This document shows, piece by piece, positions 1 to 10,545 of a stretch of 64,000 nt of DNA. Numbering within the stretch: position 1 is the stretch's first letter; every line of letters starts with the position of its first letter. The translations under genes and the position numbers were made by a program. Under the pieces are notes generated by a model that saw nothing but the letters and a program-made list of their open reading frames with translations, searched no databases and was not told where the DNA came from. Source of the stretch: Amylostereum areolatum (taxonomy: Eukaryota; Basidiomycota; Agaricomycetes; Russulales; Stereaceae). Location of the stretch: positions 62,001 to 126,000 of the forward strand of contig SAXG01000059.1 in the NCBI GenBank assembly GCA_012932865.1, in the 5' to 3' direction.

Positions 1-254
1 CCACCGTTGGGCGAGGGACGGTGGTAGGTGCTAGGGGACTTTGAGAGTCCAAACGAGCCGGCCATGTCACTTAAGTGAGACCCTTGGATCGTAAATGACC
101 GCCACAGGTGGGGCCGCTGCACTGTGTACTGCGTAGGCCCGTCAGCCAATGTTCCGAAAGAGAGAGAACCCGACTCACCATGAGGACACTATTTCATCCC
201 CCAACACCTTGTAACCCGACAGCGGCGGCGAACGCGCGGAGCTCGGAAGCCTGT

Positions 255-3200
255 TCAGTATACTGAGATATAAGTATGTCGGTCAGTAAATGAGTTAACA
301 TGAAACGAGTCGCAAAGGTCTAGAACGGTATCAGTAGTCCAATCGCGCGGAGCCACAGGTCCGAACTTAGGAAACAGAACGACGCTACAATGTATAGCAT
401 CGACTGGGATGATCCTGGCCTCCCTTCGCCCATCGCGCACTGCCCGGCGGACAGGGTACATGAGGTGGTTCTCAGCGGCAGTGGAATCGAAAGGCGTGAA
501 CCATTCGATGTATGCGAGATGCGACGGGGGGACGACGTGTGGAGCAAAGCATGATTTTTGCGCCTTCTTGGACAGCGCGAAGACAAGCCGTACTTGAGCG
601 ACACGGTAGCCTGACGCCACCAACATTGAGAGAAACCCATGTAAATGAGCAACGGTACGCACCTGTGACTCCGGTTATATCGCCATCACCCAAATTGACC
701 AGGGCGGTATCGAACCATCCTCCACGCAGTCGCGCGAGTGTATCCCTGTAAGCAGGTCGTACGTGGATAGCGTCCATTGTGTCTGGGACGTTGCTCCGAC
801 CTTGGGCATCCGAGTTCCAGAATTTGATCTTGTGAAAGGCGGCGACCGTCTTGAATGGGAGGGAAAGACCGCTGGCTAGCTGTTTAACCTGTGCAGTGGA
901 AAGGTTCGGATTGTTCGTCCTGACAATGAACCGACGCAGAAGAACCTCCAGCTCGGCCGCGCCATAAAGAGCGGAAGCCTTGGTGAACGACACGGACTTG
1001 TCGCTGGGGAAACGAGTGATATGAAGACGTATATGATGGGGGGTGCGATCGGGCCCGGCCTCCAAAAGGGTTGGACGTCCCGCCATCCTCCAGTGAATAA
1101 AGGCTTCGTGGCGTAATATTTTTTCACGTCGTGTGAGCCACGCCGTCATCTGAGGATATTCATCTTTATGGTTTGTTGCACGGTACGCATCCTTGGCGAA
1201 ATCGATGTGGAGATGTTCAGTAGATTCCGTGCTGTAGTTGTCAGTCGTCCCGAACTCTGCAATCGACGGAACGTAGTGGTAGAGCGAGTGTAGCTTTGGA
1301 AGTTCGAAGTCCTTGCGAATCCCGAGCTCGACAAATATCGACTTGTTGGAATGGAATCTCTTGAGCGCATCCTTGAGGTACCCGAGAGTGGTCGAGGTAT
1401 GGCAGGGGTACTGGGCTAAGTACACGAAGTCGAGAAGCGCACGGAGCGCACGGACAAGACGGACAGGGGAGCGGCCCTCTGGAAGTCGGAGGTCGATGAC
1501 GACACCGAGTAGAACCCGGCAAATGTCCTTGTGCTCTTCACCAGAGACGCAGGACAAAATGGAGATCCCCTGAGAGAAATGGCGTAGATTGTGATTTGGG
1601 GGCAGACGCGCAAAGCGTGCATCGATCTCAGCCTCGCCGAAGGCATCCTTGATCCATTCGATGATGTGCTTGACCATGCCTTGGTAAAGCTGGTGGAGAA
1701 CGTCGGGTGTGATGGCGAGAAAGGGATCGGCGTGCGGGAGATCCTCCCAGAACGGATGCGGGATTGGCTCCATGTCAACCGCTTCACATGCATTGACGAA
1801 TTCGACAGGCCCGCGATCAATCGATGAGAGGGCAGCGAGCATGTCCTCAAGACTGCGTTGTTCAGGTTCGAAGTCCTTGCCGAGGTCCCCATCGTGGAGG
1901 ATGCACTTCTTGGGACAGTCGCCTTGCTTGCAACAGACGACGAGACATTGCTCTGGGTAGTCTCCTACAAAGACAGCAAAAATCGGATGGCAGCGGCGTA
2001 CGACACCATCCCCACTGGCCAACTCGACACCGTGACGACCGGCCTTTTTGAGGGGGTGAAGAATCGTGCGGAGTGCCGCATGGAAGAGGTTCGAGAGAGC
2101 AAGACGCCGTGTCTGTGCATCTTTGATATGTGAGAGACGTGTGGTGGGAAGATAGCCAAGAAGAATTTGAGCGTGTTGGCCGGGTTTTCGTCGAATACCC
2201 TTAGGGATGTTGCCGATCGTGAGATAGACAGGATACGCGGAGCGATTGTGAAAGAGAGTAAGTTGTGTTTTATCGGAGGAAATTATGATAGGGATGATAG
2301 TCGCGCCCGGCCTCTTGGTCTCGAGCTTGATCTAGCAAAGAAAACAATAAGGAAGTGCGTCAGTCAGAAAACAGAAGATACACATACCTGAGTCCTCCAC
2401 CACCATTTTCCCGTGTTCATCTCATTGTACATAGGTATCGTTTGGTCGGGATCTGTGTAATGTCTCTCCGGAGCGAACACAAGGTGTTCCGCAAAGTTGG
2501 GGTCGCTGTATAACGACTTGATGCATTCCATAACGTCCCTGTAGTAAATATCGTGCGAGACCCCGTCGATAATGATTTCGCCGCGCTTGAATTCGGGACG
2601 AGTGCCAGGTAATTGCTCGTCGACTACGCTGTTGAGCTCCTTAGCGGTCTTGAAAGAAAGACCCAAAAGATCACGGAGCTAAGCCAGTGTTACCATGCGT
2701 CGGCAAAGAGAGTCTGGATAGATGAACGCACCCCCTCGATGCTTAATAGCTCGGACAGTGCCGTCGAAGATGGCCCCCGTAGTTTCGCCCACCGTGCTAC
2801 CTCCCAATCTATCTTGGACGCAAAAGGATGCCATATAGGCAGTCCATCTTCGTTCTCGCCACCACCTGTGTCGTTGAGCTCGCCGTCGGACCTTCCCCCT
2901 CGCAAAGAGTCCTCGTATTTATTGTGCGCGCCCTGATTCTGTCCTATAGCCTCGCCGGCTCTTCCTCCAAAGTGAACAACGGTCGGCTCACACCACAAAG
3001 AGTCGTCGTCGACCCCAGGGTGTTCGTCCTCGTCGAGAACTTCTTCCATGGTAACCGCGGGACGTGGCGGATGCGGGGGTGGCTCCGTGTACTCTGTTGG
3101 GAGAGGCATGGTTTCTATATTGTCGTCCGAGTCTTCATCACGGAAGTCTTGAGTTGGATGTTCCGCTGCAGCTGTGTCTGCGTCATCTTCGTCATCCCAC

Positions 3201-3526
3201 GGAAAGTCGAGTTTGGTGTAATTGGTGCCAAAGTAGTCGCTGTGGAAGATGTTTGGAGGAAGGTCGGCGGCGGGAGGATGTTCTTCATCATCCATAGGTA
3301 GGTCTTCCACCTCGGGCACCAGGGGGGCATGTTCGACGGGTGGGTGAGGGTGCGGAGCAAGTGTAGAGGGGCCTGCTGAGTTGCTTGACGTTGCAATGTC
3401 CAAGGACTGCGAACGATAGGCCAGGCATTTCCGTTTCTTTGTCTGACTGAGGTGATGCGATAAGCCGACGAATGAGAATTGCTTTCGACACCCGTGGCAG
3501 AAAAATTGTGCGCTGCTGGATGCCAT
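255..3526 (-). CDS. Plavaka-type (CACTA-like) DNA transposase, probably disabled
   Basis: The reading frame runs on the minus strand from ATG 3526 to the stop at 255. Its N-terminus has a C2H2-like finger (FFCHGC...H...K) followed by a long acidic disordered region. The segment 2666-2388 carries the family motif LGLSFKTAKELN. An intron (2387-2332) follows, then a long exon 2331-663 that opens with PIIISSDKTQLTLF and GNIPKGIRRKP, holds the probable first catalytic Asp of a DDE nuclease, and continues through HFSQGIS and STESTEHLHIDFAK. A second intron (662-611) leads to the last exon (610-255), which has the usual C-terminal ENHLMYPVRRA and WTTDTVLDLCD motifs. Between 2690 and 2666 the first segment ends in a stop (TAA), and the frame leading into the next segment has a TAG where a Lys codon is expected, so the copy is probably inactive. 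Terminal repeats were not located. The family is recognised from motifs and the exon borders are inferred. Confidence 0.75.
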
Positions 3527-3869
3527 GTGGAGTGATTAGGATGTAGGTGCACTGTGTCGTTCGGGCAGCGATGAGGAAAACTGGCGAGACGAAAGTGTAA
3601 GCGCGTAAGCTGAGAGGCTGTCGGCTTGTCGGATAGCCCGCTCTCGACACTGGAAAAATATATGCACCGAAAAAACAACTGATTCTAGGACTTTCGTCCC
3701 AAGGCTCGAGAGGACTAGAGGTGAGTGCTGAGCAGTGCCGAGTATGAGGACCTACCGAGAAGGGCGAGACCGACACGACACGGGAACATAAAGGCAGTGC
3801 GTGCTCTCTCCTCCGCTCTCATGCTCCCTTTCACTTTCCATTGACAACCATCTCACTGAAACCTTTCCT
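3527..3869. promoter_or_regulatory. Divergent intergenic region
   Basis: This is the non-coding space between the Plavaka transposase (minus) and the DUF6532-like gene (plus). It is pyrimidine-rich around 3800-3890 and is the only place for both promoters. No specific motif can be supported. Confidence 0.3.
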
Positions 3870-6470
3870 TCTTCTTCCTCAATACGGCCCCATCCCACAA
3901 GACCAAATCGACGCGGAGGGCAAATGCCAAGGCGAAGGCAGAGGTAAACAAGAACCTGGCGGCTCCGCCCAAGCCTAAAGGCCGACGAACTCAGGCGCGC
4001 ACGGTGCAGGCGCAGGCGCAGGACACGTGTATGTTCCAGTTGCATTCTCTCCTCTTTCATATTCTCACTGTCTTTATAATTCAGCACCTGCTCTGGCCAC
4101 TGCCTCTGCTATTCCCACCGCTCAACCATCTTCTCGCCCATCCCGAAAGGCAAAGCAGAATGCTTTGGAAGCTAAACGTAGGTCATGGATGCGGTGTCTA
4201 TCAGCTGTAATGTCCTCACTGTATGCCACGTCACAGCGTGGTTGGGTAATGCACCCACAGGTCATGGCCATAAGCGCTCCGGTGAAGACAGCGGCCTTCC
4301 TGAAACAGCGTCGAAGAAGCCTCGGACTGGTGAGTCCAACCGTCAATTGGATTGTTCGTTTCGTAGCTCACATCTTCGTCGGCAATTAGCTCTTGCCGAC
4401 TTTCACCTTGAGCCCCAGCCTCCATCTAACTCTCCACCTTCTATAGTACCAATGGACATCGACGACACGCTCAGTGAGCTCAGTGATGGTGAGATCATGT
4501 GTCCAGTCTCTGTTTATTGGCAGCTAACGTGGACACAGATGAATCCCTTCCGGCATCTGTGGATATCAACGCACCCCAGGCTGCCGTCACAGGGCTCAAC
4601 AACGATATTGAGTCTGACGACGACGATGACAGCAACTCCCATGATTCGGAGGAAGCTGAACCTGCTTCACAGTGGGAGGACTCGGATGCCGATGCTGGTG
4701 TGGCCGCACCCAACGTCAGCCAACCATCATCTCGCCGTCATCGCGCAATTGTGAAGAAGATGGCACAAGCTGTATGTTTTGTTTCTTCTACACCCTGTTT
4801 CTCGCTGATCTATTCGTGCACACGGTAGACGCCAATCATTGTCGTTGACTCGGACGACTCCGCGGACGAACAAGAAGTTCATCATGTCAATGAGACCACG
4901 ACTGTCTCGAACATGGTGGCCGCATTGGTGTGTTCCTTTTCTCTTGGTCATGTATACACAGTAACGGGATTCCTGTCTCAGAGCGAACACGGTACGGGCT
5001 TGTCGCAGACACCAGTGAACTCAGCCCCGCCCAACGCGCCTGGCCCGGCTTTCGAGAACAATATCAGTCAGGTATGCACACCTTACATTCTTGCATAGCA
5101 TTGACTTCATATCCTGCAAGGTCCCTTCGCTGTCTGTGACACCGCCTGTCATCATCAGTGGCAATAGTTCATCTCAGGCTCCCGACGCGCCACCGCCGCC
5201 GCCTTTGCTTACAACGACAGCTCCGACAACTCCATTGGCCTTCCCGTCATACACCAACCTCGTCCTGGATCACAACAAGCTGGCTGACCTGCAGCGACAA
5301 ACACGCGAGGTCGCTTTGACCATCAAGACGGCAAATACCTTTGATATGCCACATGCGATGATGTGGGACCACCCGATGCCCCATAGACTTCAGCGCGATG
5401 CTCTCATCAGCCGTGCTGTACAGCTTGCCGCCGTCCGTGTAGGTTACCCGCTCATTGCTGAGCGTATACGCGCCGACCAGTCGTACGAGAGGTTGATCAT
5501 CCAGAATGTAAGTGCATTCGTATTTCACTACATTCATTGATATACTTACCTCAAGCACAGACTACCCATCGCGTTAGCAACTTCCGTGGATCCCTCAAGG
5601 ACAAGGCTGCAACGATCGACGTACTCTCGAAGTTTGACCTGCAGCATGTTCATGGGAGCCGCTTGGCTTCCGCCGTGCTGTCGCTCACCACTCCAGCAGC
5701 GGCCAATGATGACAACTATCCCTGTGTTTACCCTTTTGTCGTACGTGTCTTCCATCTTCTCCTTTCCGATGTCAAACTCATTTCTCTACTAGACTGGCAA
5801 ACCTGATCTCACAAAGCCGTTTTGCAATGGCGCGATTGTTGACTTGCTGAAGTCTGCCTTCTTCCATGGGCCACGGACGGTGTGTATGTTTCCGCAAGAG
5901 TACTACACTTCGACAATTGCTACGGGGCCCCTCTCTCTGCAACCTGAACTTCCGTTGTGTATGGTCGCATTTGGCGGTCTTGTGGTATGATGACTGTTGA
6001 TCATTTTGCGCTCAGATTGCTCACTGTTATGCAGGTTTATATAATACTGAAAGATTATCAGACTGGTGCACATGTTCCTCTCGATTTCCGTCCTGCACAG
6101 CACATCAGTGTGTTCGAACATCTTCACGACTGGTTGCTTGACTTGAGGGAGCAGAACCCGAGAGGCTTCCATACACTGATGGCATACCTATACCACAAAG
6201 TTTCGTACGTCATCGCCTTTTCACTTCATTTGCTATCTCGATCTATCAATTCTAATCTCAGATGTAGATCTGTCGATGATAATGATTCTCTGTCGCTTGA
6301 AGGTGGTCACGTCTTCCATGCCAACATGTCTGCTGTTGGATCAACTCTTGCTTAATGGACCTCAGGTGCGCAAACTCATCTCTTACTGTCCGTGCTTCAT
6401 CTCATTGCATATGAAACAGATTGCTATGTTTTCATTATGCTGTACCCCTACCCCCACTGCCCCCACTTAG
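3870..6470 (+). CDS. DUF6532-like hypothetical protein, multi-exon
   Basis: This plus-strand gene has at least nine short introns. The N-terminal half is disordered: a Lys/Arg/Ala-rich stretch (3900-4010), Pro/Ser-rich segments, a MDIDDTLSELSDG box near 4453 and an acidic Asp/Ser run near 4610-4690. The folded C-terminal part begins near 5260 (HNKLADLQRQTREVALTIKT). It continues with MPHRLQRDALISRA, SNFRGSLKDKAATI (5578), KPFCNGAIVDLLKSAFF (5818) and FEHLHDWLLDLREQ (6115). That series of blocks resembles DUF6532, a domain of unknown function expanded in Agaricomycetes, recalled from its pattern only. The start codon and first exon are unresolved, and the last exon after 6260 is uncertain. It sits head-to-head with the Plavaka gene and could be cargo of the same element. 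Confidence 0.55.
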
Positions 6471-6479
6471 TCCACTACT

Positions 6480-7208
6480 TATATGTTAGTACCTCCTGCA
6501 CGTAATTTCGGAACCGCCACAGGCGGGGCCGACGCGCGGGCCGCCTTGGGCCCGATATAGATTGTGTTTTATTATTTGTTTATATATGTAATACATTTGT
6601 CGTCTGTTATACCTGTGATATGAACGCTTATTGTGATTGATTAAATGTAATTAATATTATATTGCATTCTATTTGAGATCCAACTGCTAGTAACTACATG
6701 TGGCTAGGATTAACTTATCTGTAGTTACTTGCAAATACCAATACATGCTATGTTGTTCCCCTTACCCATTTCAATTATAGAATGTAATTACCTCAATTAC
6801 ATGTCAAAACATCAAACTAAAAATAATAACTCAGGCTGACCTACGTGATTTACTGTAATTACCAACTTCCTCTAACTGATGGTAATTGATGGTAATTGAA
6901 CACAATTACAGTAAATTACAATCAATAACTAGGGGGTAGGATCCCTGATGGAGCCTCGTCAGAGTTTCCCCCACCTGGTGAGCAGGTATAAGAGCTCCGT
7001 CAGCGTGATATAGGTGCTAGCATATTTGTCTTAATTGCGGATGACTTACCTGAGGTTTATCTGAGTTGCAGGCAAACAACCGCCAATTACAAGTGGTTCT
7101 TCATCTGCTTCCTCTGTGCAAGTCTGTCAGGTGATTATATCAGGCAAACACAAACACATTGCTTGGGACTTATGTGGAAACCGGAAGGTATGTCATTAAT
7201 TAGTCTCA
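6480..7208. other. AT-rich non-coding region
   Basis: There is no open frame of note. 6550-6930 is AT-rich and repeats the short palindromic words GTAATTAC, CAATTAC and GGTAATTGA in both orientations, which could be the remains of a small inverted-repeat element. A GC hairpin (CCGCC-ACA-GGCGG) lies just upstream at 6515-6527. Nothing else is recognised. Confidence 0.4.
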
Positions 7209-7900
7209 TTGTTCTATTCAACTCATGAACCAAGCCCAGTAATGAATTCTAAGGTAGAATGGTTTTTCACTGCTGGTTCGGACGACTCAGAGACGACCCC
7301 GAGTCGGAGAAAGGGGTGGGTGAGGGGCGAGGACAAGGATCAGGAAGCGACAATAATGGTGCGAGACTCTGAAGATACAATGAGAACGGAGACGAGGATG
7401 CTATGGGGGTGGGGACAGGGACGGGACGGACACGGTGGGGGCGGGAACGGGGCGAGGGGGATGGATGGGAACGGGGATGACTCGGAGTCGGAGAACACGA
7501 CCAGGGGAACTAGGGAGAGGCATGGAGGATACATTTTCCCCCATACTACTTGGTAAACTTAGCCTCAGTAAATACGACTCACTATCACTTCGACGGCTGG
7601 CAGAGGCTTGCAAATTGAGGATATGCGAAGCACGAGGAGCTCCGTCCGGTACTCGACGCGCGCATCAATCCGTTCGGATGGGGGGGGGGGAATGCCGCGT
7701 GCATTGGCCTCGGGCCCGCTTTTGAAGATTGCTTTGCGCGCGAGCCTGGCCTACGCGGATGAGGACGGTGGAGAACGCAATGGAGATGATAGGCATGCTC
7801 TATCGAAATCCGCGTCAGGAGGCCCCACAGCAGAAAAAGGACGACTCATGACGCACCACTGAAAACTCGCCAGGGAGATCGCACGAACAGAGAGAGAGAG
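7209..7900. repeat. Purine-rich low-complexity and non-coding DNA
   Basis: 7300-7510 is almost pure purine on the plus strand (runs of GGGGAC, GGGGATG and GGGACGG) with a G10 tract at 7680-7689. Apparent reading frames here come from composition bias. No gene is supported. Confidence 0.5.
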
Positions 7901-7950
7901 GTTAGTGAACACAGCGCCAAGACGGGGAATAGGGCATTGGCACGTACTGT

Positions 7951-8690
7951 CTAAGACTCTAACACAACGAATTGGCCGTTGCTCTTGACCATGAAAGCGA
8001 CAAAGGCCACAAAGAGCGCGATGGAGTACGGGGCAGCGCCATCAATGATGACCAACATGACAGACAAGAGACCCATGCGACGGCCGTTGATGCTGGAGAC
8101 TAGTGTGTCGGCGGCCTTCGAGTTGACCTGCCAGATCCTCAAGATCAGGAGCACTGCTCGATGGCGTTACGAGGATAGATAGGAAGGAGGGGGGAGTTAA
8201 AAGACGCACATGTTACAATGAGGTTGGTGGCGAGTGTGAGACCGTAGAAGGCAGAGATCCACGCATAGGTGTTGTGATGAAAGATCCCCCCCGTCTCGAG
8301 TGGAGATGTTGCGCATGCCCAAGTAGCGCCTACCCCCGACACTGGATCGACGACAGAAACAAGCAAATAATTGACAGACCGTGACAGCGCGACAAAGAAG
8401 AACAGAGCGTACCGGCCATAGAGCATAGCAGCATGATTGGAAGAACGAGGACCCACCACGTCTGCCAGACGACCCATAGACGGAAGATCTGGTTAAAACC
8501 AGCGAGCATTTGTGAATAAGACAGCGAGCCATCGGGTTGCAAGCGACGCTACATACAATTAACCCGTATATCGTGTTCTTGAACACGAAGGTAAACCTCG
8601 AGATGTCCTCGAACCAGAGGGCCGTGGACAGTGATTTGTTAATGATAAAGCCTTCAACAGGCCTCCGACTCTTCATCACCCTGAGGCTCT
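7951..8690 (-). pseudogene. Decayed multi-pass membrane protein gene (Agaricomycete orphan 7-TM-like family)
   Basis: The minus strand, read from about 8690 downwards, gives the recurring blocks of a large Agaricomycete family of multi-pass membrane proteins of unknown function. These are FKNTIYGLIV (8560-8590), IFRLWVVWQTWWVLVLPIML (8410-8490), TYAWISAFYGLTLATNLIVT (8215-8275) and INGRRMGLLSVMLVIIDGA (8035-8090), then SNGQFVVLES followed by a TAG. The blocks fall in different frames. Some changes can be introns (around 8500-8550 and 8160-8210), but the expected N-terminal helices are missing and the frame stops where relatives continue into a last membrane helix. It is therefore called a truncated pseudogene. 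The function of the family is unknown. Confidence 0.5.
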
Positions 8691-9033
8691 CTTCATCTCC
8701 TCGTCCCAGAGAGAAGGGTGTGTGATGACGGAAAGAGCGTAGCAGGGCGCGGAGATGAGAAGAATAGGAATGTGAGACGAACTCGAATGAGACAGAGTGG
8801 GTGCAAGAGGATGCAGGAGGCGGATGAGGGAGTGGGGAACTTGTGTAAGACGCGCGAAACGGGGACTCTGAACCTTCAAGTTCCTTCCTGCGTCCGCTCG
8901 CCCTTCGCACCCTTGGTGACCTTCCACTCACACATCTTGCCACACACACCCATATCGTGCATCTACATTCGTCGTGAGTTTCCAGATTGAGAGAGATAGT
9001 GACCGAGTTCGATACTAACCTTCGAAGAGAACC

Positions 9034-9142
9034 ATGCCGTTTAAATTCGAGCTGAAGGCATTTTTTTCGAAGAACTTGAAGTCTCTGAAGTTCATGGCGG
9101 AGGTACGTTGACGAGCTTGGGTCTAGATCATGAGTAGTAACT
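9034..9142 (+). pseudogene. Orphan first exon cut off by the E1 inverted pair
   Basis: An ATG at 9034 opens 23 codons (MPFKFELKAFF...KFMAE) ending at a plausible donor (GAG|GTACGT, 9102/9103). The intron is interrupted at 9143 by the left LTR. No continuation appears at the other end of the composite, which enters an unrelated minus-strand KDZ transposase. This is probably the 5' end of a host gene severed by rearrangement. The product is not recognised. Confidence 0.35.
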
Positions 9143-9279
9143 TGTCATGAATGGTCTATCATTTTCTTTTTACTTTACATCGGTTACACGCTTTAGGACT
9201 TATCGACTTATCACCGGTCCGGCTCCACTTCGGCCTGGACCCGGTTCATCTATATCCCGCCCGGACCCACGTGACTCAT

Positions 9280-9736
9280 TGTCAGCAACGACTAGTGCGA
9301 CAGCACCAAGTTACGACAAAGCTGACAGAGGAAGAGGACGACAGAGGGGAGCCGATCAGACACGGCGACAGACGAGGGAAAGCAAGCAAAGTCGGTAGAA
9401 TTGACTAGCTCGAGATAAGGAATATGTACAGTGAGAGCGAGCCTTATATGCACAAGAGGAGAGAGACTTAGGAAAGCAACCGATACACGGTGATCAGTAA
9501 GCAGACCTAGTATAAGTAAGCAGTCGTATGTAAAAGAGCACAGCATGAGTCAGTATCGTACAGCATGAGTCAAGAGAAAGGAGTCAGACCTGGGCCGAGA
9601 TGAGTCATGTGGGTCCGGGCGGGATATAGATGAACCGGGTCCGGGCTGAAGTGGAGCCGGACCGGTGATAAATCGATAAGTCCTAAAGCGTGTAACCGAT
9701 GTAAAGTAAAAAGAAAATTATAGACCGTTCATGACA
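9280..9736 (-). repeat. Nested solo LTR of the E1 family, inverted, TSD CTCAT
   Basis: A complete 457-bp LTR (TGTCAGCAACG...TTCATGACA, read on the plus strand) sits in opposite orientation inside the left E1 LTR. It is flanked by perfect 5-bp direct repeats CTCAT at 9275-9279 and 9737-9741. No internal sequence is present, so it is a solo LTR left by LTR-LTR recombination after a separate, later insertion. Confidence 0.93.
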
Positions 9737-9892
9737 CTCATCTCAGCCCGGGTCTGACTCCTTTCTCTTGACTCATGCTGTACGATACTGACTCATGCTG
9801 TGCTCTTTTACATACGACTGCTTACTTATACTAGGTCTGCTTACTGATCACCGTGTATCGGTTGCTTTCCTAAGTCTCTCTCCTCTTGTGCA

Positions 9893-9934
9893 TATAAGGC
9901 TCGCTCTCACTGTACATATTCCTTATCTCGAGCT
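9893..9934 (+). promoter_or_regulatory. E1 left LTR promoter: TATA box and predicted RNA start
   Basis: TATAAGG at 9893-9899 is followed 32 nt later by ATCTCGAGCT (9925-9934). That is the usual TATA-to-start distance, and the decamer is the exact reverse complement of the sequence 2 nt beyond the LTR (10064-10073). The start site is inferred from this coincidence, which recurs in E2 and E3. Confidence 0.7.
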
Positions 9935-10063
9935 AGTCAATTCTACCGACTTTGCTTGCTTTCCCTCGTCTGTCGCCGTGTCTGATCGGCTCCCCTCTGT
10001 CGTCCTCTTCCTCTGTCAGCTTTGTCGTAACTTGGTGCTGTTGCACTAGTCATTGCTGACATA

Positions 10064-10073
10064 AGCTCGAGAT
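10064..10073 (+). other. E1 left self-priming primer-binding site
   Basis: AGCTCGAGAT lies 2 nt after the LTR end (10061) and pairs with ATCTCGAGCT at the predicted RNA 5' end. No tRNA 3'-end complement is seen. This is the arrangement of Tf1/sushi elements, where the RNA 5' end folds back to prime reverse transcription. Confidence 0.75.
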
Positions 10074-10403
10074 CTATTTACTCTTGCACCACCCTACGAC
10101 CGTCCCTACGTACTGTAGCGTAGTAGTAGTAGTACCCGTCTGGTACTGACCTTGTTCTTCCCCCGCGCCGCCCTAGACCGTTGCCCCCAGAGTACGCGAC
10201 TCGTTACCCTGACATTGTGGTCGTGTGCACGTATACCGGTGCCGGCTTGACGTTTCCTCGAAGCATTACACCTACTCGAGACTCTCCAATACCAGGAGTT
10301 GAAAGCTCAAAGGTGACAGTAGAAGGTGCACCTTTGGTGTAGGAAACGAGTAAAAGCGGCGAAAGGAAAGCGGTTTAGGAAGTCTTTGGGCTCATGTCCC
10401 CTA

Positions 10404-10545
10404 GACGAAGAGACAGCCAACAGGTTGAGAAGACTGAGGCAGACCGTCTTGCGATCTCATAACAGAACCACCTTCCCTCGACAAAATCTTCCCTTGCCGC
10501 ACAGAGTAACCATTTCGGCTGGGGGCTTGTGCATGGAAGATTGGC
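10404..10545 (+). other. Conserved leader block shared by E1 and E2
   Basis: The bases around GACGAAGAGACAGCCAACAG and AGGCAGACCGTCTTGCGAT (10404-10455), then CCCTCGACA, CCCTTGCCG and GGGGGCTTGTGCATGG up to the ORF0 ATG, are nearly the same in E2 (about 34870-35005, minus strand), although gag and pol of the two families have diverged widely. Small indels between the copies argue for an RNA role (packaging, dimerisation or translation) rather than a protein. Confidence 0.55.

Larger units (their letters stand above)
9143..10061 (+). repeat. E1 left LTR, split by a nested solo LTR
   Basis: The LTR starts TGTCATGAATGG and ends TTGCTGACA. Positions 9143-9279 and 9742-10061 together make a 457-bp LTR once the nested insertion (9280-9736) and one copy of its target duplication are removed. 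A TATA motif is at 9893. Confidence 0.92.

Noticed and set aside
8197..8949. 250-codon minus-strand frame
   Set aside because: Only parts match the membrane family, and the best matches are in other frames; the long frame mixes exon, intron and upstream DNA.
9292..10049. Two 84-codon frames in the left LTR region
   Set aside because: They are the same LTR sequence read in the nested and the outer copy, in opposite orientation; no sign of a gene.
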